Below, in pieces: positions 6,557 through 12,035 of a stretch of 12,035 nucleotides of DNA. The DNA is from Actinomycetota bacterium. GTDB lineage: Bacteria > Actinomycetota > Thermoleophilia > Gaiellales > Gaiellaceae. The stretch lies in the NCBI GenBank assembly GCA_013696185.1, contig JACCZA010000144.1:1-12035 (forward strand), written 5' to 3'. Position numbers and translations under genes: made by a program. Below the pieces are notes generated by a model. The model saw only the letters and a list, made by a program, of their open reading frames with translations. It had not been told where the DNA came from and ran no database searches. The stretch's first letter is position 1. Every line of letters starts with the position of its first letter.

Positions 6557-7384
6557 GAACGACACGATCGCATCGGCGCACGCCTCGGGGCGCTCGCCGA
6601 TCAGGAGGTGGCCGCAATCGGCGATCGTGCGCAGGGGGGCCCGGAGGCGGCGGGCGTACTCGAAGGCGTCGTCGATCGGCACCTGGCGGTCGCGAGCTCC
6701 CCAGAGCACGAGGCAGGAACACCGCACGCCCTCGAGGTCGAGGCGGGGATCGTCGCGGACGAGCACCTGTCCGGCACTCACGACGTCGGTGTGGAGGGGA
6801 GGGCCCGCCAGGAAGCCCTCGACCGAGCGCGCCGACAGCGAGGCTGGATCCGAGAGCTCCCAGCGCGTGAAGACCGCCCGCCGCAGGGCGGGATACCGCG
6901 CGATCCGCTCGCGGAAAGGCGCGACGAGCCGCCCCGGTCGCACGAGGCCGAAGAGGGAGATCCAGAACTCGGCCGAGCGAGTCGTCGAGGCGATCCCGGC
7001 GGCGGCGGCGAGGACGACTCCCGTCACGTCACCCGGGTGGCGAAGGGCCAGCCGGAGGGCGACGAGGCCTCCGAGCGAGTGGCCCACGAGCGGGGCGGGC
7101 AGCATCGCCTCGCGCTGGGCGAGGGCGTGCACCCGCTCGGCGTAGGCGTCGAGGTTGGGGGCGGCGGGCAGCGGCGCCGAGCCGCCGTGCCCCGGCAGAT
7201 CGGGCACGAGCACCCGTCTCGTGCGAGCGAGGCGGGGCGCCAGCTCCGCCCAGTTGGAGGCGGCTCCCGTCAAGCCGTGGACGAGCACGAGCGGCGGTCC
7301 CGCCCCGCCGACGAAGTAGCGCAGGCGCACCGCCTTCACGTCGGCGAAGCGTTCCTCGAAGCCCGTGAGCGACGTGGTCGACAC
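6500..7384 (-). CDS. Alpha/beta-fold hydrolase
   Basis: The predicted product is 294 aa and cytoplasmic, with no signal peptide. The oxyanion motif is LVHGLTG (34-40), and the nucleophile elbow GHSLGG places S103. The acid is D232 in LWGARDRQVP and the base is H259 in ADCGHLLIGERP, so the triad is complete. The cap domain (about 130-205) is Arg-rich and short. It belongs to the broad MhpC/RsbQ/haloperoxidase-like group; the substrate (ester, lactone or C-C bond) cannot be assigned. The GTG at 7384 is chosen over the long upstream extension because the protein then begins just before the first strand (VKAVRLRYFVGG) and a TACGCT -10 lies 7 nt away. Longer readings would cross the divergent promoter. 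Its TAG lies inside the 3' end of the nif3 gene, a 57-bp tail-to-tail overlap. Confidence 0.9.
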   Translation of the reverse strand: MSTTSLTGFEERFADVKAVRLRYFVGGAGPPLVLVHGLTGAASNWAELAPRLARTRRVLVPDLPGHGGSAPLPAAPNLDAYAERVHALAQREAMLPAPLVGHSLGGLVALRLALRHPGDVTGVVLAAAAGIASTTRSAEFWISLFGLVRPGRLVAPFRERIARYPALRRAVFTRWELSDPASLSARSVEGFLAGPPLHTDVVSAGQVLVRDDPRLDLEGVRCSCLVLWGARDRQVPIDDAFEYARRLRAPLRTIADCGHLLIGERPEACADAIVSFLHWIREVDEAPVEPEPLG

Positions 7385-7391
7385 GGTGCCA

Positions 7392-7397
7392 AGCGTA
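7392..7397 (-). promoter_or_regulatory. -10 element, leaderless promoter of alpha/beta hydrolase
   Basis: TACGCT on the minus strand is 7 nt before the GTG at 7384, with no Shine-Dalgarno. It is divergent from the promoter at 7434-7462. Confidence 0.5.
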
Positions 7398-7433
7398 GGC
7401 CGCGCGGTGCTCGTCGGCCTGCCGGTTCGGCCT

Positions 7434-7462
7434 TTGCGTCCGTCGGGCACCGGGACTATGCT
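7434..7462 (+). promoter_or_regulatory. Promoter of leader peptide / HTH transcript
   Basis: TTGCGT (7434-7439), a 17-bp spacer, then TATGCT (7457-7462) give the best -35/-10 pair in the window. The predicted start, about 7 nt downstream, falls within a base or two of the ATG at 7471. Confidence 0.55.
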
Positions 7463-7470
7463 TCGAGCCG

Positions 7471-7500
7471 ATGAGCACTTCGAGGGTGCGGGCCCTCTGA
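7471..7500 (+). CDS. Putative 9-aa leaderless leader peptide (uORF)
   Basis: ATG to TGA encodes MSTSRVRAL. The ATG is 8 nt after a TATGCT -10, the same geometry as the leaderless genes, and has no Shine-Dalgarno. The last four codons and the stop lie inside overlapping hairpins (7482-7507), and a terminator follows at 7534-7565. There is no run of one amino acid as in classical amino-acid attenuators; two arginines and two serines are present. A translated leader peptide that controls folding of the downstream RNA is inference. A chance 10-codon frame is the alternative. Confidence 0.45.
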   Translation: MSTSRVRAL

Positions 7501-7507
7501 CACCCGC
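7482..7507 (+). promoter_or_regulatory. Overlapping alternative hairpins in 5' leader
   Basis: Three stems compete for the same bases. GAGGG (7482-7486) pairs with CCCTC (7493-7497). GGGTG (7484-7488) pairs with CACCC (7501-7505). GCGGG (7488-7492) pairs with CCCGC (7503-7507). All lie across the uORF end, so a ribosome at its stop codon would change which can form. This is the kind of switch expected upstream of an attenuator. Confidence 0.4.
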
Positions 7508-7515
7508 GAGTTCGA

Positions 7516-7536
7516 CCAGCGAGCGTTCCAGCGAGC
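7516..7536 (+). repeat. Two tandem copies of CCAGCGAGC
   Basis: Copies lie at 7516-7524 and 7528-7536, a 12-nt period. The second reaches into the 5' arm of the terminator. They could be a duplicated protein- or RNA-binding site in the leader RNA, or a slippage product. Confidence 0.5.
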
Positions 7537-7565
7537 CCGTCCGCATTCTGCCGGCGGGCTTTTCT
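7534..7565 (+). terminator. Intrinsic terminator inside the 5' leader
   Basis: AGCCCG-(T bulge)-CCG pairs with CGG-CGGGCT around an 8-base loop and is followed by TTTTCT. It lies between the promoter at 7434-7462 and the ribosome site of the 57-aa gene, so transcription must pass it. This suggests attenuation. The alternative is that it ends a short RNA of about 95 nt and the downstream gene has an unseen promoter. Confidence 0.6.
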
Positions 7566-7576
7566 GCGCCTACGCG

Positions 7577-7583
7577 AAGGAGG
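7577..7583 (+). promoter_or_regulatory. Shine-Dalgarno of 57-aa HTH-like gene
   Basis: AAGGAGG lies 5 nt before the GTG at 7589, close to an ideal ribosome site. It identifies this short frame as a real gene. Confidence 0.8.
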
Positions 7584-7588
7584 AGACC

Positions 7589-7762
7589 GTGGCCAACCAC
7601 CTGACGCCCGAGGAGTTGTCCGAGGAGCTCGGCATCGACCGGCAGGAAGTCATTCGCGTTTGCGTCCAGGAGGGCGTGCCGATCTATCAGGGGAAGATCG
7701 ACAAGACCCTCTTCCAGGCCCAGCTGCAGGCGATCGGAGCCGAGCCGGCGCAGCGAGGCTAG
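7589..7762 (+). CDS. 57-aa helix-turn-helix-like (or IF2-N-like) small protein
   Basis: The frame runs from GTG to TAG and encodes 57 aa. Residues 5-29 (LTPEELSEELGIDRQEVIRV, then CVQEG) read as two or three helices, with ELxxELGI forming a typical helix-turn-helix turn. VPIYQGKIDKTLF (30-42) could be a small wing or hairpin like those of excisionase/MerR-type HTHs. The same pattern is also compatible with the small helical N-domain of IF-2, so DNA binding is not proven. It is real because of the near-ideal Shine-Dalgarno, the strong helical character and normal composition. It follows a leader with uORF and terminator and ends 9 bases from the stop of the convergent Ku gene. I know no assigned function. 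Confidence 0.82.
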   Translation: MANHLTPEELSEELGIDRQEVIRVCVQEGVPIYQGKIDKTLFQAQLQAIGAEPAQRG

Positions 7763-7771
7763 CGGCGGGCG

Positions 7772-8644
7772 CTAGGCGCTCTTCGCGGCCGGCTTCTTCG
7801 CGCGCGAACGGGCCGAGCCCTTCGGCTTCGGCTTGGCTCCCTCGGCCGACGAGCTCGCCGTGGGTCGCCCCTTCTTCGCCTCCGCGACACTCCGCTTCAG
7901 CGCTTCGAGCAGGTCGACGACCGGCGCTTCGGGCACGGGCTCCGGCCTGGCGATCACCTCGCCGGCCAGCTTGGCGTCCAGCATCGTCTGGAGCTCGCGC
8001 CGGTACTCGTTCTCGAACTCCGAGGGATCGAACTCGCCGACGAGGCTCGCGATCACCTGGCGCGCGAGCTCGAGCTCCGGCTTCTTCACCTCGGTCTCCT
8101 GCACCGCCTCTTCGATCTCGGCGCGGGAGCGCACGTCCTCGGCGAAGAAGAGCGTCTCGAGCGCGAGCGAGTCGCCGTGCGGCCGGATCAGGCAGAGATT
8201 CTCCTTGCCCCAGAGGACGAACTTCCCGATCGCCGCCATGCCCGTCTCTCGCATCGCCGCGAGCAGCAACACGTACGGGCGGCGCTGGGCGGTCGCGCCG
8301 GCGGGCGCGAGGTAGTACGTGCGGTCGAAGTAGACGGGATCGACCTGGTCGAGCTCGACGAAGCGGACGATGTCGATCGACTGCGACCGCTGCAGCGCGA
8401 CCGACTCGAGATCCTCGTCCTCGACGAGCACGAACTGACCCTTCGCCACCTCCCAGCCCTTCACGAGCTCGTCCGGGTCGACGTCCCGGTCGTGGAAGGG
8501 GCAGTAGCGCTTCTGCTTGATCGGCGTGCCGCATTCGCGGTGCAGCGTGCGGAACGAGACGTCCGAGCGCTGGGTCGCGAGCGCAAGCCCGATCGGGATG
8601 TTGACGAGGCCGAAGCTGAGCGAGCCGTTCCAGATCGTGCGCAT
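7772..8644 (-). CDS. ku: Prokaryotic Ku, non-homologous end-joining protein
   Basis: The predicted product is 290 aa, normal for bacterial Ku. The start MRTIWNGSLSFGLVNIPIGL is the family signature. The core beta-barrel/ring region covers about 1-215, with PVYFDRTYYLAP, GKFVLWGKENL and the ELARQVI...FDPSEFENEYRREL block as landmarks. It forms a homodimeric ring that binds double-strand break ends and recruits ligase LigD. After residue 240 comes a Lys/Ala/Ser-rich basic tail (KPKPKG..SRAKKPAAKSA), the extended DNA-binding C-terminus common in actinobacterial Ku. No ligD lies in this window. The ATG at 8644 is fixed by the conserved N-terminus; an upstream in-frame extension has no homology. 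A TACACT -10 lies 9 nt upstream, divergent from the acyl-CoA synthetase gene. Confidence 0.97.
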   Translation of the reverse strand: MRTIWNGSLSFGLVNIPIGLALATQRSDVSFRTLHRECGTPIKQKRYCPFHDRDVDPDELVKGWEVAKGQFVLVEDEDLESVALQRSQSIDIVRFVELDQVDPVYFDRTYYLAPAGATAQRRPYVLLLAAMRETGMAAIGKFVLWGKENLCLIRPHGDSLALETLFFAEDVRSRAEIEEAVQETEVKKPELELARQVIASLVGEFDPSEFENEYRRELQTMLDAKLAGEVIARPEPVPEAPVVDLLEALKRSVAEAKKGRPTASSSAEGAKPKPKGSARSRAKKPAAKSA

Positions 8645-8653
8645 GACACCTCG

Positions 8654-8659
8654 AGTGTA
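8654..8659 (-). promoter_or_regulatory. -10 element of ku
   Basis: TACACT on the minus strand is 9 nt before the ATG at 8644, which implies a leader of two or three bases at most. No -35 match is seen. Confidence 0.45.
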
Positions 8660-8736
8660 GTGGTCACGGGCCTGTTCCCGGCCGCGAGCAGGGCTTTCTC
8701 TCCGCCGCGCCGCTTCCCTTCCCGCCCGGTTGTCTC

Positions 8737-8742
8737 TAGGCT
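8737..8742 (+). promoter_or_regulatory. -10 element, leaderless promoter of acyl-CoA synthetase
   Basis: TAGGCT is 6 nt before the GTG at 8749. A weak TTCCCT at 8714-8719 is 17 bp upstream as a possible -35. There is no Shine-Dalgarno. Confidence 0.5.
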
Positions 8743-8748
8743 GCGAGC

Positions 8749-10551
8749 GTGGCGACCGAGGTGGCAGCCCGACCGGCGGCAGGCCCCAGGTACGGGCGTG
8801 AGCGGACGATCGGAGCGCTCTGGCGCGCGGCCGCGGACAATCCCGCCGCCACGCCCGCCTACCTCGTCGAGACGGAGTCCGGCTGGACTCCCGTCTCGTG
8901 GGAGGCGGCGGCCCGCCGCGTCGACGAGCTCGCGAACGGCCTCCTGGCACTCGGCCTGCGCAAGGGCGACTGCGTCGCGATCCTCGGCTCGACGAGCCTC
9001 GACTGGGCGCAGGTCGACTTCGCCTGCGCACTCGTGGGCGCGGTCGTGGCGCCCGTCTACGCGAACAGCTCGCCGAAGGACGTCGGCTACGTCCTCGGCC
9101 ACTCGGATGCGATCGCCGTCGTCGTCGAGGACGAGGCCCAGCGCGCGAAGGTCGAGCAGGTCCGCGCAGCCGCCCCCGGCTTGCAGCACGTCGTCTCCTT
9201 CGCGGAGCTCGACGGGCTGGCCGCCCGCGGACGCGCGTACCGGGAGGAGGATCCGCACGCGCTCGAGCGAGCCTCCGAAGCCGTGAGCGAGGAGGACCTC
9301 TTCACCTACCTCTACACGTCGGGGACGACCGGTCCGCCGAAGGCGTGCATGATCCGGCACCGCAACTACTACGCGATGGCCGCGCTGACCGCTGCGCTGG
9401 AGGGCTCCACGCTCCCGGGCGACACGATGCTGCTCTACCTGCCGCTCGCGCACAACTTCGGTCGGCTGATGCACCTGTCGGGGCCGTACGTCGGCTTCAC
9501 CCTCGCCTTCCTCGCGGACCCCCTGCGCGTGGGCGAGGCGCTGCCGCAGGTGCGCCCGACAGTCTTCCCGAGCGTGCCTCGCGTCTACGAGAAGGTCTAC
9601 ACGGCGGTGCGAAGCTCGCTCGAGAGCTCCGCCGGCCTTCAGGGGCGGATCGGAGACTGGGCGCTCGAGGTGGGCCGCCGTGCGAGCCCGTACAAGCTCA
9701 GAGGTAGGCCGTTGCCACGCGGGCTCGCGCTCCAGCACCGCCTCGCCGATCGGCTGGTCTACTCACGGGTGAAGGCGCGCCTCGGCGGCAGGCTCCGCTC
9801 CGGCATCTCGGGCGGCGCCCCGCTCGCACGCGAGATCGCCGAGTTCTTCCACAGCCTGGACATCACGATCGTCGAGGGGTACGGGCTCTCCGAGTGCACG
9901 ACCGCGTGCACGGTCAACCGGCCCGGCGCGATGCGGTTCGGGACGGTCGGCCCGGCCATCCCCGGCTTCGAGCTCAGGATCGACGACGACGGCGAGATCC
10001 TGATCCGCAGCGAGACGGTGTTCGCCGGGTACCTGAAGGACGAGGCCGCAACGGCCGAGGTGCTGACCCCCGACGGCTGGCTGCGCTCGGGCGACATCGG
10101 GGAGCTCGACGGGGACGGCTTCCTCACGATCACGGACCGCAAGAAGGACATCATCGTCACCGCGGGCGGCAAGAACGTGGCGCCCCAGAACCTCGAGAAC
10201 GCGCTGAAGAGCGCGACCCTCGTCTCCCAGGCGCTCGTCGTGGGCGATCGCCGCAAGTACCTCGTCGCCCTGATCACGCTCGACGAGGTCGAGGCACGGA
10301 GGTGGGCTGCCGCGAACGGCGCGTCGGCGGATCTACCGGAGCTTGCTGCAGACCCTCGAGTCGAGGCGCTCGTGCAGGGCGTCGTCGACGGCGTCAACCG
10401 CGACCTCTCGCGCTTCGAGCAGATCAAGCGCTTCGCCATCCTGCCGCGCGACTTCTCGGCAGAGGAGGGTGAGGTGACGCCCACGCTCAAGCTCAAGCGG
10501 CGGGCGTGCGAGGAGCACTTCGCCGCCCAGATCGCCTCGCTCTACGCCTGA
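8749..10551 (+). CDS. Long-chain acyl-CoA synthetase (AMP-forming), FadD15-like
   Basis: The predicted product is 600 aa, the normal length of the long-chain fatty-acid CoA ligase branch. It activates a fatty acid with ATP to acyl-AMP and then acyl-CoA. Seen in order are the P-loop YTSGTTGPPK (189-198), YGLSECT (378-384), the ribose-binding D449 in GWLRSGDIG, the hinge DRKKDIIVTAGGKNVAPQN, and the C-terminal PTLKLKR (578-584), one of whose lysines should be catalytic. The FadD15/ACSL type is favoured by the long C-terminal part with NRDLSRFEQIKRFAIL and PTLKLKR. Chain-length preference cannot be read from sequence. The GTG start gives a short Ala-rich lead and lies 6 nt behind TAGGCT. It has no operon partner: Ku is divergent upstream and the BNR gene converges 28 bases downstream. 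Confidence 0.95.
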   Translation: MATEVAARPAAGPRYGRERTIGALWRAAADNPAATPAYLVETESGWTPVSWEAAARRVDELANGLLALGLRKGDCVAILGSTSLDWAQVDFACALVGAVVAPVYANSSPKDVGYVLGHSDAIAVVVEDEAQRAKVEQVRAAAPGLQHVVSFAELDGLAARGRAYREEDPHALERASEAVSEEDLFTYLYTSGTTGPPKACMIRHRNYYAMAALTAALEGSTLPGDTMLLYLPLAHNFGRLMHLSGPYVGFTLAFLADPLRVGEALPQVRPTVFPSVPRVYEKVYTAVRSSLESSAGLQGRIGDWALEVGRRASPYKLRGRPLPRGLALQHRLADRLVYSRVKARLGGRLRSGISGGAPLAREIAEFFHSLDITIVEGYGLSECTTACTVNRPGAMRFGTVGPAIPGFELRIDDDGEILIRSETVFAGYLKDEAATAEVLTPDGWLRSGDIGELDGDGFLTITDRKKDIIVTAGGKNVAPQNLENALKSATLVSQALVVGDRRKYLVALITLDEVEARRWAAANGASADLPELAADPRVEALVQGVVDGVNRDLSRFEQIKRFAILPRDFSAEEGEVTPTLKLKRRACEEHFAAQIASLYA

Positions 10552-10579
10552 AGCGCGCGGCGGCCGCGGGGAGCGGCGA

Positions 10580-11515
10580 TCAGGAGGCGGTGAACCGGGT
10601 CCGCCACGTCAGTCCCCCGTCGCCGGAGCGCATGATCGTGCCGTCGTGGAGGGCGGCGTAGAGCCCGCTCCGGCCGCTCGCCGTCAAGGCTACGGGCTCG
10701 CCTCCGATCGCACCGAGCTGCCGCCAGCGCCGACCCGCGTCGGAGCTCGTGGACACCCGACCGTCAGCAGTCACGAGGTAGAGACGCGCGGCTGTGCGCC
10801 ACGCGAGCAGACCGGCACCGCCCCCTCTCGCGCTCCAGCTGCGACCGTCGTCGCTCGACTCGAAGAGGCCGCGTGGCGTGGAGGCGACGATGCGCCCGCT
10901 CTGCGAGGGGTGTGCAGCGAGGTCGATCAGGGGCGCAGGCGATCGGTACTTCGTCCAGGTTCTCCCCCGGTCACGGCTGACGTGCAGGACCCCGTGGGTG
11001 GCGTCGTACCCGTAGATGCGCCTCGCGGTCGAGCGCAGCACGTGGAAGTCCGCCTGTCCGAGCAGCGAGACCGGCGTCCAGCTGCGGCCGGCGTCCCTCG
11101 ACTCGACCAGCCCGAGCAGGGGCGGCAGGTGCCGTTCGCGCGCCTCGCGCAGATCGGGGTGACCCGAGCCGAGGAAGCGGTTCGGCCCGACGACGGTGAA
11201 TCCCATCGTGTCCTGGTGGCGATCGGTGACGCGCCGGGCAGTGCTCTCCCTCGCACCTGCCCGGAACAGGCCCGTATGCGTGGCGATGAAGAGCGCTCCG
11301 TCCCGCGGGTCGATGCCGAGCCCGTGAACGTGAACGGGCCCCTCGTCCTGCGAGGCCGGAAGTCCTGTCTCCTCGACGGTCTCCCCCGGGAGCAGGCCCA
11401 CGAGGGCGGCCGCCAGCACGGCGAGGACGCCTGCCGCCGCCGCGAGCACGAGCAGCAGACCGCGAGCCGAGCCGGTGAGACGGCGTGCGCCGCCACGGGA
11501 GGCCCGGATGCGCAC
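10580..11515 (-). CDS. Membrane-anchored BNR/Asp-box repeat protein (F510_1955 glycosylhydrolase-like)
   Basis: The predicted product is 311 aa. A basic N-terminus and one hydrophobic segment (about 19-42) make a signal anchor, and the rest lies outside the membrane. Five Asp-box repeats follow: SRDAGRSWT (139), SRDRGRTWT (180), SSDDGRSWS (220), SSDAGRRWR (257) and SGDGGLTWR (297). They predict a beta-propeller of sialidase-like fold. The segments VHVHGLGIDP (61-70) and RHQDTMGFTVVGPNRFLGSGHPD match the family called F510_1955 glycosylhydrolase; I see no sialidase Arg triad or catalytic evidence, so the enzymatic label is doubtful. The two conserved histidines HVHG could bind metal or ligand. 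The GTG at 11515 is supported by a TAGGAT -10 7 nt upstream. It lies 39 bases after the NlpC/P60 gene on the same strand. Confidence 0.88.
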   Translation of the reverse strand: MRIRASRGGARRLTGSARGLLLVLAAAAGVLAVLAAALVGLLPGETVEETGLPASQDEGPVHVHGLGIDPRDGALFIATHTGLFRAGARESTARRVTDRHQDTMGFTVVGPNRFLGSGHPDLREARERHLPPLLGLVESRDAGRSWTPVSLLGQADFHVLRSTARRIYGYDATHGVLHVSRDRGRTWTKYRSPAPLIDLAAHPSQSGRIVASTPRGLFESSDDGRSWSARGGGAGLLAWRTAARLYLVTADGRVSTSSDAGRRWRQLGAIGGEPVALTASGRSGLYAALHDGTIMRSGDGGLTWRTRFTAS

Positions 11516-11522
11516 GCGCCGG

Positions 11523-11528
11523 ATCCTA
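11523..11528 (-). promoter_or_regulatory. -10 element, leaderless promoter of BNR protein gene
   Basis: TAGGAT on the minus strand is 7 nt before the GTG at 11515, in the 39-bp gap after the NlpC/P60 stop. The gene may be transcribed on its own as well as by read-through. Confidence 0.5.
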
Positions 11529-11554
11529 CGCGGCGAACCGAGCGTAGGTACGAG

Positions 11555-12035
11555 TCAGAGGCGGCGGGCGCCGACGTAGGTCGACGCGTACCAGCTGTCT
11601 CCGAGCCCCGAGATCTTGACGACGTCGCCGGTGTGCGGCGAGTGGATGAACTGCCCGCCACCGATGTAGATCCCGTTGTGTCCGAGCCCGTCGAAGAAGA
11701 CGAGGTCGCCCGGCTCGAGGGCGTCCTTCGAGACCGGGCTCCCGAGCCCGTACTGCGCTGCCGCGTTGTGCGGCAGCGACACGCCGATCTGCGCGTAGAC
11801 GTACATGATGAAGCCCGAGCAGTCGAAGCCGGTCGAGGGCGACGAGCCCCCCCACCTGTAGGGCGTGCCCAGGTACCCCATTGCAATGCCGACGACTCCG
11901 CCGTAGCGCGCGGGCGGGGCCGCACTGCGCACCTCCTCGGGCTCGACCCCTTCTACCGGGTCCTCCTCCGCGACCTCGGGCGCCTCGCTCGCCACGATCT
12001 CGCTCTGGCTCTCGACCGCGGGGGCGATCGCTCGC
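11555..12035 (-). CDS. NlpC/P60 cell-wall endopeptidase; 5' end off window
   Basis: The frame is open to the right edge; 159 codons are visible and it ends with TGA at 11555. The last 115 or so residues are an NlpC/P60 domain: YLGTPYRWGG, catalytic cysteine in FDCSGF, then SLPHNAAAQY and LEPGDLVFF, catalytic histidine in LGHNGIYIG, and a second histidine in GGGQFIHSP. This Cys-His-His set cleaves peptidoglycan stem peptides (D-Glu to diamino acid bonds). Before it is a Glu/Pro/Ala-rich linker of about 40 residues. A GTG exists at 11995, but the frame continues upstream with the same linker character. The real start, probably with a signal peptide and perhaps a coiled coil or binding domain, should be outside. 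The BNR protein gene follows, both pointing to the envelope. Confidence 0.93.
   Translation of the reverse strand, partial: RAIAPAVESQSEIVASEAPEVAEEDPVEGVEPEEVRSAAPPARYGGVVGIAMGYLGTPYRWGGSSPSTGFDCSGFIMYVYAQIGVSLPHNAAAQYGLGSPVSKDALEPGDLVFFDGLGHNGIYIGGGQFIHSPHTGDVVKISGLGDSWYASTYVGARRL

Noticed and set aside
7385..7600. N-terminal extension of the alpha/beta hydrolase to 7600
   Set aside because: It would cover the whole divergent leader region and shows no domain; the -10 at 7392-7397 and family N-terminus favour the GTG at 7384.
7759..7775. CTAGC...GCTAG inverted repeat between the stops of the 57-aa gene and ku
   Set aside because: Only 5 bp, no U tract; it arises from the two TAG stop codons facing each other.
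10554..10570. CGCGG/CCGCG hairpin between acyl-CoA synthetase and BNR genes as a bidirectional terminator
   Set aside because: Five-base stem with a 3-base loop and no U-run; expected by chance in such GC-rich sequence.
1..12035. CRISPR arrays, insertion sequences, prophage or toxin-antitoxin genes
   Set aside because: No spaced repeats, transposase or integrase motifs, terminal repeats or typical TA pairs were found; composition is uniform across the window.

Overview
The window is chromosomal DNA of a very GC-rich bacterium with dense GC-ending codon use. GTG starts dominate (8 of the 11 start codons visible in main genes). The content (double zinc-ribbon adenylate cyclase/AAA+ regulator, short Ku, BNR-repeat F510_1955-type protein, NlpC/P60 protein, FadD15-like ligase) suggests an actinobacterium, most likely class Thermoleophilia (Gaiellales/Solirubrobacterales type). 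That placement is inference from gene style, not from a marker gene. I see no mobile element, CRISPR array or phage gene.

Layout. 1-2993 (-): most of a very large class III nucleotidyl cyclase fused to an AAA+ ATPase and an alpha-helical repeat region, cut by the left edge. 3072-3560 (+): a small secreted protein of unknown function. 3569-5091 (-): a two-gene operon of a nitrilase-family amidase and a HAD phosphatase with overlapping stop/start codons. 5212-5285 (-): tRNA-Pro(CGG). 5421-5780 (+): a short single-stranded-DNA-binding protein, followed at 5813-6556 (+) by a NIF3/YbgI-family metal protein. 6500-7384 (-): an alpha/beta hydrolase whose 3' end overlaps the nif3 gene. 7457-7762 (+): a promoter, a 9-codon upstream ORF, overlapping hairpins, an intrinsic terminator and then a 57-aa helix-turn-helix-like protein. 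7772-8644 (-): Ku. 8749-10551 (+): long-chain acyl-CoA synthetase. 10580-11515 (-): membrane-anchored BNR-repeat protein. 11555-12035 (-): NlpC/P60 peptidase, cut by the right edge. No gene-free stretch exceeds 300 bases. The longest, 7385-7588, holds two promoters and the putative attenuator.

Two patterns stand out. First, eight main genes and the short uORF carry a TANNNT -10 hexamer only 6-9 nt before the start codon, mostly without a usable Shine-Dalgarno. This suggests leaderless transcription is the normal mode here. The clear exceptions, ssb and the 57-aa gene, have long purine-rich Shine-Dalgarno sequences. Second, the 57-aa gene is preceded by what looks like a leaderless leader peptide plus a terminator in its 5' UTR, an architecture that suggests attenuation and that I do not recognise as a described element. 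Functionally, the amidase, HAD phosphatase and NIF3 genes look like metabolite-repair/housekeeping genes. SSB and Ku serve DNA maintenance. The right end encodes cell-envelope proteins.
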